A stretch of DNA of 64,000 bases from Asaia krungthepensis NRIC 0535 (lineage in GTDB: Bacteria > Pseudomonadota > Alphaproteobacteria > Acetobacterales > Acetobacteraceae): positions 124,001 through 188,000 of the forward strand of contig NZ_BAPV01000057.1 of NCBI RefSeq assembly GCF_025995175.1, written 5' to 3'. Of this stretch, positions 1-7,976 are shown piece after piece; the first letter of the stretch is position 1; each line of letters begins with the position of its first letter. The position numbers and the translations under genes were made by a program. The notes below the pieces were generated by a model, which did not search any database, was not told the origin of the DNA, and saw only the letters and a program-made list of their open reading frames with translations.

Positions 1-529
1 GTGCCAGAACCGCCAGAGCCCCGAGGAGGGCCGTGACCAGAAATGCGCTGCGCCACCCGGCATTGTCACCCAGCCATGTGGCGGCCGGCACACCGAAGAT
101 ATTGGCGATAGTGAGCCCCAGAAACATCGAGGCGACTGCCGAGGCCCGACGCTCGGGAGCCACAACGCTGGAGGCCTCGACGGCGCCAAGCCCGAAGAAC
201 GCGCCATGGGACAGGCTGGTCACGACACGCCAGAACATCAGTATCGCGTAGCTATGGCTCAGCCCTGCACCGAGGTTCCCCACGATATAGAGCATCATGA
301 GCCCGATCAGCGCAGCCTTGCGCGAGATAGCGCCGAGAAGCAGCGTCATGAACGGCGCGCCGATCATGACGCCAAATGCATAGGCACTGACCAGACCTCC
401 GGCCCTGGGTACGCTCACATGCAGATCCTGTGCGATGACTGGCAACAGGCCCATCGGCGTGAATTCGGTCGTGCCGATGGCAAAAGCGCCAACCGCCAAT
501 GAAAGCAATGCGCTGCGTGCAGACGCCAT
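1..529 (-). CDS. MFS drug/sugar efflux transporter, N-terminal part (runs off the window)
   Basis: The reverse strand encodes about 176 residues of a major facilitator protein, cut by the window start. Translation begins MASARSALLSLAVGAFAIGT and continues through TEFTPMGLLP, a motif typical of the DHA1 (AraJ/YdhP-type) proton-coupled efflux subfamily. About five hydrophobic segments are visible, with the loop 2-3 region weakly conserved. The start lies six or seven bases after a GGGGGG run that can serve as ribosome binding site. It is divergent from the aminotransferase downstream. The substrate cannot be predicted: the family exports sugars, arabinose analogues or drugs. Confidence 0.85.
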   Translation of the reverse strand, partial: MASARSALLSLAVGAFAIGTTEFTPMGLLPVIAQDLHVSVPRAGGLVSAYAFGVMIGAPFMTLLLGAISRKAALIGLMMLYIVGNLGAGLSHSYAILMFWRVVTSLSHGAFFGLGAVEASSVVAPERRASAVASMFLGLTIANIFGVPAATWLGDNAGWRSAFLVTALLGALAVLA

Positions 530-637
530 ATTACCCCCCGAAGAATTAAAGCTCACGCAAGTTCTTCTTACTTTGCAGAACCCGCGCGTCATGCCACCAC
601 TTGGTCTGATCATTCCATGAGGAGCCGGAGCAGAACA

Positions 638-1957
638 ATGACCATGCCCTTTGCCGATAGCAACCACGACGCATTGTGGCTGCCTTTCACGGCCAATCGC
701 CAGTTCCGCGACTCCCCGCGTATGCTCGTTTCTGCCAAGGGCATGTATTATCGTGATGATAAAGGGCGCGAGGTGCTCGATGGTTGCGCCGGGCTATGGT
801 GCGTGAACGCCGGTCACAGCCAGCCACGCATCGTCGAGGCTGTCCAGAAGACGGTCGCAACGCTCGATTTCGCTCCTGCTTTCCAGATGGGGCATCCGCT
901 TGCCTTCGAAGCGGCAGATCGCGTCGCCCGTCTTGCACCTAACCCGCTCAACCATGTGTTTTTCTGCAATTCCGGGTCGGAGGCGGGCGATACCGCGCTC
1001 AAGATCGCCATCGCCTATCATCGCCTGCGCGGCGAAGGCACACGCACACGACTGATCGGCAGGGAGCGCGCGTATCACGGTGTTGGCTTCGGCGGCATTT
1101 CGGTGGGCGGTATCTCCGGCAATCGCAAGCTTTATGGCTCGCTGCTGACCGGTGTCGACCATCTGCCGCATACGCTCGATCTCCGTCGGAACGCCTTTTC
1201 ACGCGGTCTGCCAGAGCATGGAGCCGAACTCGCCGATGATCTGGAACGTATCGTCGCGCTCCATGACGCGTCGAATATTGCTGCCGTTATCGTCGAGCCC
1301 CTGGCCGGGTCGACCGGCGTGCTGCCGGCTCCCAAGGGCTATCTGAAGCGCCTGCGTGAGATCTGCACCAAGCATGGTATCGTGCTGATCTTCGATGAGG
1401 TGATTACTGGCTTCGGGCGTCTCGGTGCCTCCTTCGCCGCAGAAAAATACGGCGTCGTGCCCGATATCATGACGGTGGCAAAGGGAATCACCAACGGGAC
1501 GATCCCGATGGGCGCCAATATCGTCTCGGACGAGATCTTCGAAGCTTTCATGCAGGGGCCGCGCGAGGCCATTGACCTGCCCCATGGCTATACCTATTCC
1601 GCGCATCCAATCGCCTGCGCGGCGGCAATCGCGACGCTCGATACCTATGCCGAAGAACACCTGTTCGAGCGCGCTGCGGCCCTCACGCCCTACTTCGAGG
1701 AAGCCGCGCATTCGCTCAAAGGCGCGCCGCATGTGGTCGATATCCGCAATGAAGGTCTCGTTGCCGGGATTGAACTGGCCCCTCGCCAGTCCAAGACGAC
1801 ACGGGCCTATGAGGTCTTCGAACGCGCCTTCAACGAAGGGCTCCTGTTACGCTACACGGGCGATATTCTCGCGATTTCACCGCCCCTGATCATCGAGAAG
1901 AACGAGATCGATCGCATTTTCGAGACGATCGGTCGCATTCTCAAATCGATCGACTGA
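638..1957 (+). CDS. class III aminotransferase, omega-amino acid--pyruvate type
   Basis: A 439-residue PLP-dependent fold-type I enzyme, expected to be cytosolic and to move an amino group from beta-alanine, GABA or an amine onto pyruvate. Visible residues are the phosphate-binding S112-G113-S114 with EA, the cofactor-nitrogen Asp253 in IFDEVITGFGR, and the Schiff-base Lys282 in TVAKGITNG. The N-terminal LWLPFT and LDGCAGLWCVNAGH strings are typical of beta-alanine--pyruvate transaminases. The ATG at 638 is preferred over 617 because GGAG at 627-630 sits seven bases upstream; 644 is a possible alternative. A LysR gene follows on the same strand and may regulate it. The exact amine donor cannot be told from sequence alone. 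Confidence 0.85.
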   Translation: MTMPFADSNHDALWLPFTANRQFRDSPRMLVSAKGMYYRDDKGREVLDGCAGLWCVNAGHSQPRIVEAVQKTVATLDFAPAFQMGHPLAFEAADRVARLAPNPLNHVFFCNSGSEAGDTALKIAIAYHRLRGEGTRTRLIGRERAYHGVGFGGISVGGISGNRKLYGSLLTGVDHLPHTLDLRRNAFSRGLPEHGAELADDLERIVALHDASNIAAVIVEPLAGSTGVLPAPKGYLKRLREICTKHGIVLIFDEVITGFGRLGASFAAEKYGVVPDIMTVAKGITNGTIPMGANIVSDEIFEAFMQGPREAIDLPHGYTYSAHPIACAAAIATLDTYAEEHLFERAAALTPYFEEAAHSLKGAPHVVDIRNEGLVAGIELAPRQSKTTRAYEVFERAFNEGLLLRYTGDILAISPPLIIEKNEIDRIFETIGRILKSID

Positions 1958-1965
1958 CATCCGCA

Positions 1966-1995
1966 GGGCGTCGCGGGGAAAATCCCGTGACGTCC
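1966..1995 (+). terminator. strong hairpin after the aminotransferase stop
   Basis: A 12-bp stem (two G-U pairs in RNA) with a six-base GAAAAT loop begins nine bases after the stop codon. No T-tract follows, so it is either a 3'-end stabilising hairpin or a weak terminator. Confidence 0.4.
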
Positions 1996-2222
1996 GCGCG
2001 AAGATGGCTCGGACAAGCTCAATCAAACCATGCCGATGCCTGAGCCTATGCGAAGTGCTGGCCGGACGCGCATGGATACATCGCGGGGTTCGGCAAATAA
2101 TTCCTGCGCCCCCCACAAGTCACGACCCAATTCATGGGAGCCTTGTCTTCCCGGGCGTATTGAGACAAGGGCAGAAAGCGCAGTAAGCCGCTCTGCATCC
2201 CTAACCGGACGGGACTAGACCA

Positions 2223-3155
2223 ATGCCAGCCAATCTGGACCAGTACCTCAAGCTGCGCCATCTGCGTGTTGTCACCGAGATTTTCAACACCGGTCATATC
2301 AGTGTTGCCAGCGCCAATCTGGGCCTGACGCCGCCTGCGATCTCGAAAGCCTGTGCAGAGATCGAAGCGATTATTGGACACAAGCTGTTCGACAGGACCC
2401 GGTCAGGAATGGTGCCCACCGATCTGTGCCACCTCCTGGTCCGTTCCTCAGGGATTATTACGGCCGAGCTGAGAAAACTCTCTGCCGAGATTCAGGACAA
2501 TCTTTTCAACACGCCACAATCGCTCACCATCGGCTATCAGTCACCATCGCTTTCAGCAGTTGCAATGCACGCGGCGGGCGTGTTGCGGCAGCAGATACCT
2601 GCGTTGAGGCTCAAGATCATACAGATCGATAGAGCCTCGCTGCTGGATGGCTTGCAACAGGATCGATACGATATCGGCTTTATCGCATTGCATCAGATCG
2701 AAAATTTCCCTGCCCTATCCAGTCAGATCCTGCTGAATGAACGCTGCTTTGCCGTGTCGCTGGAGGGCACGATGAGCCTCTCGGCGGTGCTCGATAACTG
2801 GGCGGATTTCAGGTTGCGCAACTGGGTCCTGCCGATACCGGGCTTCGCAATTCGCGACCGATTTGAATCCCTGCTTGCATCGCGCAATCTGTACAGCCCT
2901 GCAAACGTCATCGAACTTAACTCCGCCTATGACGCGCGTCCGCTTATCGTCGCGTGCAACGCCATGACCATCGCTACGAACACGATGCTCAGCAACGCAG
3001 GTGTCACTCTGCCGAGCTTCAGCCATGACCCCACCGATGACGATATCCTTCTCGCAAGTGGGGTGGTCTGGCGCACGCATTCGCCAAATCTGGGCATCAT
3101 CGATCGGTTTCGCAAAATTGTGGAAGCATGGGCCAATCCGATACCTCCGGGGTGA
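2223..3155 (+). CDS. LysR-family transcriptional regulator
   Basis: A 310-residue protein of normal LysR length. Residues about 10-70 form the winged helix-turn-helix (LRHLRVVTEIFNTGHISVAS, then PPAISKACAEIE and LFDRTRSGM). The remainder is the periplasmic-binding-like effector domain, starting near QSLTIGYQSPSLS. LysR proteins usually act as ligand-responsive activators of adjacent genes. The aminotransferase 265 bp upstream on the same strand is the most obvious candidate target, but unlike the classic arrangement the two are not divergent. Its ribosome binding site (GGACGG) is weak. The effector is unknown. Confidence 0.88.
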   Translation: MPANLDQYLKLRHLRVVTEIFNTGHISVASANLGLTPPAISKACAEIEAIIGHKLFDRTRSGMVPTDLCHLLVRSSGIITAELRKLSAEIQDNLFNTPQSLTIGYQSPSLSAVAMHAAGVLRQQIPALRLKIIQIDRASLLDGLQQDRYDIGFIALHQIENFPALSSQILLNERCFAVSLEGTMSLSAVLDNWADFRLRNWVLPIPGFAIRDRFESLLASRNLYSPANVIELNSAYDARPLIVACNAMTIATNTMLSNAGVTLPSFSHDPTDDDILLASGVVWRTHSPNLGIIDRFRKIVEAWANPIPPG

Positions 3156-3480
3156 TCGACCGTCTGCTTACCCATCGGGTGCAGGGCCTCAGCAACACGA
3201 CGTCACATGTATTCCAAATTTCATCTTGCCTTGAAGCAAAGATAATATCGCGCGCCTCACTACTGTCGATAGTTTCTCTCTCAACAACATCGACAGACGA
3301 ACAATAGTCGCGTCACCCTCTCTCAATCGATCGAAGATGATCTGATCTGCGCCCGGATATTTCCGCATGGACGGGGCTTTCCTACGCCATTCTTCTTCCA
3401 CGATTAATGACTGATTACCCGGTCGCAGAGAAAGTGAAAGCGCACTCTATCGTTCGCCGCAGCAAAGAGGCGAAACGCCC
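3156..3480. other. intergenic region before the Hint protein
   Basis: About 325 bp, less GC-rich than the neighbouring genes. It should carry the promoter of the Hint-repeat gene. A 70-codon frame on the reverse strand (3189-3401) has no recognisable product and I do not call it. No RNA gene or convincing repeat was seen. Confidence 0.5.
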
Positions 3481-5583
3481 ATGGCCTTCCAGCCCGATCC
3501 AAATGCCCGCATCCTCACCGGAACGTGGAGCGCCGTTAATTCAGGGGGTGTTACCGTCTTCCAAAGCGGAGCCACCGTGGTCAATCCCCCTGTCCAGTTC
3601 AACGGTGCAACGCTGAACATCATGTCAGGCGCGACAGTCTCCAACGTATTCTTCAGCAACTCGGGCGGCTATCCCCGTGTGAATGTGTCCGCGGGCGGCG
3701 TTTTGACTTCCTCCTATATTCGAGAAGGATACTTCACGGTTTTCAGCGGTGGGAAATCAATATCGAACGATATTGAATCCAATACTGCTATCGTCATGAG
3801 CGGGGGTTCTTCCGTCGAGGATCGTCTCTTCAATATCAATCGGCCCGTCAATGGTTTTACCGTGAGTTCGGGCGGGACAATCATAAGCCCTGCCGTGAGC
3901 AGCGGAGGATCACTGGGGGCCTATCCCGGCTCAATCGTGGGCGGGCAGCCCTCTGTTACCGGTGGCGTTGCAGCCTTCAACGGCGCGACCGTAGGAAGCG
4001 GGAAGATCCCCGACCCACTTGTCTTCGCCCCAAACGCGACAGTCGTCGCAGGGAACTGGTCAGCGGTCCTGGCGAATGGCAAAACTGTTTATCAAAGCGG
4101 GACTGTATCGCTGGCGGGACCGATTCGTATTTCCGGCGGCAACCTCACGGTTACTTCGGGGGCGGTAGCCTCGGGTGTCTACCTCCAATATGTGGGGTTA
4201 CAATGGCCCCAAGTCTATATCCAAGGGGGCAGCACCCTCGTTTCCTCATATGTGCAGAATGGGAGTGTCTTTGTATCGGCAGGAGGTCTGGTATCGGCGA
4301 GTACCTTGGACTCCGATGGCGGGATTGTCTATTCCGGAGGAGCCGCGATTAGCAATACCTATATCAATAACGGATTTGATGCCTCCAATGTTCAAGTATT
4401 GTCTGGTGGCGTCATGTCAAGCCCATTTATTACTACCGGCGGGATCGTGCGAGTGAACCAAGGCACTGTCGTCAACCCGACTGTGAACAGTAACGGATAT
4501 CTGGGCATCACGAGCGGCCAAATGATCACGTGTTTCCTTCGCGGAACACTTGTTACCACATCGCTCGGCAATATCCCGGTAGAGGACATCAAGAAGGGCG
4601 ATCTGCTCACGACCTATGACAGCAAGGGTCGCCTGACAGGCGTCCAACGCGTGGTCTGGACGCATGTCAGCCACGTCGAAGTACCTCTCTTCGACGACAG
4701 GTCGGCCAGTTATCCCGTGCGTATCATGCGTAGCGCTTTCTCTGAGGGCTGCCCGGCACGGGACATGTGGGTGACCGACGAGCACTGCTTTGTGTTCAAG
4801 GGTCGTCTCGTCCCCGTGCGTATGCTCGTCAATCATACCACTATCGCATATGATAAACGGCAATATCGCTACGATTACTTCCATATCAAATTGGAAGAGC
4901 ATTCGATCATCCAAGCAGAGCATGTCCTGACCGAAAGCTTCCTCGATAGCAACGACCTCGAGAATCAAGGGACATTCGGCAAATCATTCGTGCCGCCTGT
5001 CCCGGCCTTGCCGCTTTGCGTCGAGCGTCATTTTGTCGAGCCGATTTACCGTGAGCTCGAGGGTCGCGGACTGGGTCTCACGGGCCACTCTGTCGCGAGC
5101 CTGAATCCCTCCATCGAGGACTCTGGTCTCTATCTGGAAGCCGATGATGGCAGACGGATCCAGACGTTGAGACGCAAGGGGAACTGGCATGTCTTCATGG
5201 TCCCGGCAGATCTCCGCAATCTGCACCTCGTCTCCCGGGTTTTCAAACCCTCGGAGGCAATTGGCCCCTTCATCGACGATCAGCGTCTTCTCGGCGTTCT
5301 GGTTCAGGATATCGTCATCTACGATAGTCGTCAGACGACTGAGATCGACATCCATCTGACCCGGCGCGATTTACCTGGATGGGATGTACTGGAGGAAGGC
5401 AAGCATCGTTGGACCCAGGGGCGTGCAAATCTTCCGATAAACGATATCACCACCGAGACAGAGTTCATGCTTTGCATCGAGGTGATTTCCGGAGGGCCCT
5501 ATCCTTTGGGATTTGGGACGAGTTTCCACTCTTTCCTCCAGCAGGGCTCGCCAATGATGCAGCCCAGCCAGATCGCGCAGTAA
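3481..5583 (+). CDS. large repeat protein with a Hint (Hedgehog/intein-type) domain
   Basis: A 700-residue protein in three parts. Residues about 2-347 are Gly/Ser/Thr/Val-rich short repeats of the autotransporter passenger (AIDA-type strand-loop-strand) kind, such as VFQSGATV and VSAGG. Residues about 348-500 are a Hint_2-type domain: catalytic-type Cys351 in ITCFLRGTL, the VEDIKKGD block, and T432-D-E-H435. The block ending LTESFLDSND closes it. Residues about 505-700 form a tail with LGVLVQDIVIYDS and RWTQGRA, which usually follows Hint_2 in acetic acid bacteria. There is no obvious signal peptide and no C-terminal beta-barrel. Hint domains self-cleave at the Cys; here this is inferred. 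The role is probably at the cell surface or in self-processing, but is not established. Confidence 0.8.
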   Translation: MAFQPDPNARILTGTWSAVNSGGVTVFQSGATVVNPPVQFNGATLNIMSGATVSNVFFSNSGGYPRVNVSAGGVLTSSYIREGYFTVFSGGKSISNDIESNTAIVMSGGSSVEDRLFNINRPVNGFTVSSGGTIISPAVSSGGSLGAYPGSIVGGQPSVTGGVAAFNGATVGSGKIPDPLVFAPNATVVAGNWSAVLANGKTVYQSGTVSLAGPIRISGGNLTVTSGAVASGVYLQYVGLQWPQVYIQGGSTLVSSYVQNGSVFVSAGGLVSASTLDSDGGIVYSGGAAISNTYINNGFDASNVQVLSGGVMSSPFITTGGIVRVNQGTVVNPTVNSNGYLGITSGQMITCFLRGTLVTTSLGNIPVEDIKKGDLLTTYDSKGRLTGVQRVVWTHVSHVEVPLFDDRSASYPVRIMRSAFSEGCPARDMWVTDEHCFVFKGRLVPVRMLVNHTTIAYDKRQYRYDYFHIKLEEHSIIQAEHVLTESFLDSNDLENQGTFGKSFVPPVPALPLCVERHFVEPIYRELEGRGLGLTGHSVASLNPSIEDSGLYLEADDGRRIQTLRRKGNWHVFMVPADLRNLHLVSRVFKPSEAIGPFIDDQRLLGVLVQDIVIYDSRQTTEIDIHLTRRDLPGWDVLEEGKHRWTQGRANLPINDITTETEFMLCIEVISGGPYPLGFGTSFHSFLQQGSPMMQPSQIAQ
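3487..4521 (+). repeat. internal tandem duplication of about 177 residues in the Hint protein
   Basis: Two successive modules align. Residues about 3-179 begin FQPDPNARILTGTWSAVNSG; residues about 180-347 begin LVFAPNATVVAGNWSAVLAN. Trp16 and Trp193 correspond, an offset of 177. Further matches are VTVFQSG with KTVYQSG, SGGVLTSSYIREG-like with STLVSSYVQNG, and AIVMSGG with GIVYSGG. The copies have diverged strongly, so the duplication is old. Confidence 0.7.
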
Positions 5584-5672
5584 CAAACAAGGGCGGCAGG
5601 TCAAACGCCGAGGGAATAAACCGGAGGGACAAACGGATCGGACGGCATTCACTGCTTTCCGATCCATGACAA

Positions 5673-5696
5673 CGAGGTAAAAGAAACCTCGCTTTG
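5673..5696 (+). terminator. possible weak terminator of the Hint gene
   Basis: CGAGGT and ACCTCG pair around a seven-base AAAAGAA loop and are followed by CTTTGTCT. The stem is only six pairs and the T-tract is interrupted. Confidence 0.35.
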
Positions 5697-5744
5697 TCTA
5701 GAATATGCGGTCCCATCGATGGTTGAAGGGCACCGGGCGGAGGT

Positions 5745-6476
5745 TCAGTTCCGCCGCCCCTGACATTCATGATCCTGGATTTCCTCGCCGGACGCACGGT
5801 CATCACCGCCCACAACATCGTCGAGCAAGACATATCCAGCTCCGAGCGGTGTCAGGATGAGGGTGTGATTGCCCATCTCCTGCTCGGGATGGGCGAGGCG
5901 TGCCGCCAGAATCCGAAAAGGCGAACCATTCATCGTGGCGAGATAAAGCGCGCGATACCGGTGATTGTTGAAGCTCTCGGGAAGATATGACCAAGAGGGA
6001 CCGATAGATGCCTCGTTGCGATCCAGCAGAGCGCGCATTCTTGTATCGATGCAGTCAAGATGGATATGAAGCTGATTCTGCGAGCGCCCGTGAGCGGAAT
6101 TGATCGCAAGAGAGAGTTCGCTCTCAGGGATCGAGCGATGATAATCCTGCCCGACACGCTCACGATAGGCCCAGGCTTCCGCGAAATAATTGGGCTGTTC
6201 AGGTCGGAGGAGTGCCGGGCTCTCCATACCGGTCACTTTTTCCGTTGGGATCAGCAGATACTGCCCTTGACCTTCTATGGAGTGGAGCAACGCAAAGCCA
6301 TGGGTCTCATCATAGACGGCGCAAGGTTTGAGCCCGCGAGCGCAGCGACCATGCACAAGTTTCCAGAGCACGTCTGGATCATGGTCCTTATGAATGACCA
6401 GCCCTGGGGGTGAAGCGAGAGCCGTGCCGGTGCCAAGCATCGCCGCAGCGGCCAAGGTTAGGAATGATCTCAGCAC
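5745..6476 (-). CDS. cdh: CDP-diacylglycerol pyrophosphatase
   Basis: A 243-residue protein of the CDP-diacylglycerol hydrolase family, which splits CDP-diacylglycerol into phosphatidate and CMP. Residues 1-22 form a signal peptide or single anchor ending near ALAS, placing the enzyme in the periplasm or at the outer face of the inner membrane. The HIT-like catalytic block is SAHGRSQNQLHIHLDC, with His137 and His139. The LLIPTEKVTGMESP block is also characteristic. The start overlaps the end of ppx by seven bases, so translation is probably coupled to the polyphosphate genes. It is not a usual partner of ppx, and the link may be membrane phosphate economy. Confidence 0.88.
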   Translation of the reverse strand: MLRSFLTLAAAAMLGTGTALASPPGLVIHKDHDPDVLWKLVHGRCARGLKPCAVYDETHGFALLHSIEGQGQYLLIPTEKVTGMESPALLRPEQPNYFAEAWAYRERVGQDYHRSIPESELSLAINSAHGRSQNQLHIHLDCIDTRMRALLDRNEASIGPSWSYLPESFNNHRYRALYLATMNGSPFRILAARLAHPEQEMGNHTLILTPLGAGYVLLDDVVGGDDRASGEEIQDHECQGRRN

Positions 6477-7963
6477 GAACGGGTAGCTGCCGCCAAGGTC
6501 ATGCTCTGCCCAAGGCGCTCGAGCCGACGCTTCACACCGCCGCCTGCGGCGAAGCTGCTTTGCGAGTCATGGCTCAGCCAGAGCACGCCGTCCTCGATGC
6601 TGAGCGACGTGTTTTTGAGCAGCGCGGCGGTTCCGCCGCAGATCGTATAGGCCAGACGCAGCGCAAATCCGAGTTGGACTGCGCGATCGCAGTCATCGGG
6701 TGCAAGAAGGCGACGGGAAACTTCCATGAGCGCATCGGCCGGGTCCGCCTCATAACGCACAGCCAGAGTTAGGGCCACGAATGCCCTTGCCTGATGGTCG
6801 AACCCGACACCGTGCATGCGCATCACACGCAGATAGGTCTGGGCCGCGCGATATTCCGGGTGATCGAAAGACCCGATATCCGACATACGGCAGGCCATGT
6901 CTCGCAGAGCCGTCTCGGAAGGGGTTTCATGCGCGAATAGCGGTGCAGTCCAGCGCACAAGATCGCCCGGGAGCTCCATGCTGCGGCTGAGGCGATGAGA
7001 AGTTTCATCGGCAAGCGCGCGGCAAGGATCGAGCGTCGCAACAGCTTGGCCCACCTTGCGCATGTACCACCCCTCACGCAGACCATCGACACTGAACACG
7101 ATCTGCGATGGCTGGACGATGCGCATGAGTCGCCGCAGGACAGTGGCCGCGTAGGGGACGTCATCAAGGCGCTTGCGCGGAAAGCCGGGTACTTTCTCAA
7201 GCATCTTGCGCGGCGTGTCGATCAGCCAGGTCACCATCTCACGCGCCTCATCGGCCCCGAGCGTGTAGAGATGAACGATGTTGAGGGGATAGTGTGTGCG
7301 GGCGATCTGCAACCGCGCCAATGCGCGAAAAGCCCCGCCGACGAGATAGAGCGGTTTACCCTTCAGGGCTGGCAGCCACTCGACATCGTCCAGATCGGCC
7401 TCGACAACCTCACGTGCGCGCTTGAGATCCCCGCCGGAACGGTCTGAAAGGCGGATCACGCCAAGAGGTTTGGTGCAGGCCTCATGATGCCGCCCCCCGG
7501 CGACACGGATGAGTTCGAGCGAGCCACCCCCGATATCGGCGACCACACCATCGGCATCGGGTAGACCGCACAGCACACCCGTGGCTGCGTAATCGGCCTC
7601 CTCCTCCCCGGAGAGGATGCGGATAGGGACGCCCGGCATGCATTCATGCAGGGTTTCGACAAATTCGCGGCCATTACTGGCGTCACGTACCGCCGCCGTG
7701 GCCAGAACCTCGAAAGGATGGGCGTCCATGGCACGCGCAATCGCGTAGAAGCGGCTCATCACGTCACGCGCCAGACGCAACCCTTCCTCGTTCAGTCGAC
7801 CCGTCTGCTCGAGGCCACGCCCAAGGCGCAGTGTTGCCTTTTCATTGAAGATCGGAATGGGATTGCGGGTGACGCCCTCGAACACAACCAGTCGAACCGA
7901 GTTCGACCCAAGATCGACAATGGCTGCGCGATGATGGCCTTGCGGTGCGTCAGAACCCGTCAC
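6470..7963 (-). CDS. ppx: exopolyphosphatase (Ppx/GppA family)
   Basis: Hydrolyses terminal phosphate from polyphosphate, and possibly pppGpp as in the GppA branch. I choose the GTG at 7963. It lies 13 bases after the ppk stop, with GAGGAAAC overlapping that stop as ribosome binding site, and gives 497 residues, the normal Ppx length. The longer open frame (start 8173) would add 70 residues that overlap ppk. The actin-like ATPase fold shows the phosphate-1 block VDLGSNSVRLVVFEG at the N terminus, GEEEADYAATG, and the phosphate-2 block VVADIGGGSLELIRV. The C-terminal half resembles the HD-like Ppx helical domain. It lies in a ppk-ppx-cdh operon. Confidence 0.9.
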   Translation of the reverse strand: MTGSDAPQGHHRAAIVDLGSNSVRLVVFEGVTRNPIPIFNEKATLRLGRGLEQTGRLNEEGLRLARDVMSRFYAIARAMDAHPFEVLATAAVRDASNGREFVETLHECMPGVPIRILSGEEEADYAATGVLCGLPDADGVVADIGGGSLELIRVAGGRHHEACTKPLGVIRLSDRSGGDLKRAREVVEADLDDVEWLPALKGKPLYLVGGAFRALARLQIARTHYPLNIVHLYTLGADEAREMVTWLIDTPRKMLEKVPGFPRKRLDDVPYAATVLRRLMRIVQPSQIVFSVDGLREGWYMRKVGQAVATLDPCRALADETSHRLSRSMELPGDLVRWTAPLFAHETPSETALRDMACRMSDIGSFDHPEYRAAQTYLRVMRMHGVGFDHQARAFVALTLAVRYEADPADALMEVSRRLLAPDDCDRAVQLGFALRLAYTICGGTAALLKNTSLSIEDGVLWLSHDSQSSFAAGGGVKRRLERLGQSMTLAAATRSC

Positions 7964-7976
7964 TCTACCCGTTTCC

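Noticed and set aside
3189..3401. 70-codon reverse frame between the LysR and Hint genes
   Set aside because: No recognisable product, no clear ribosome binding site, and ordinary chance length for the region.
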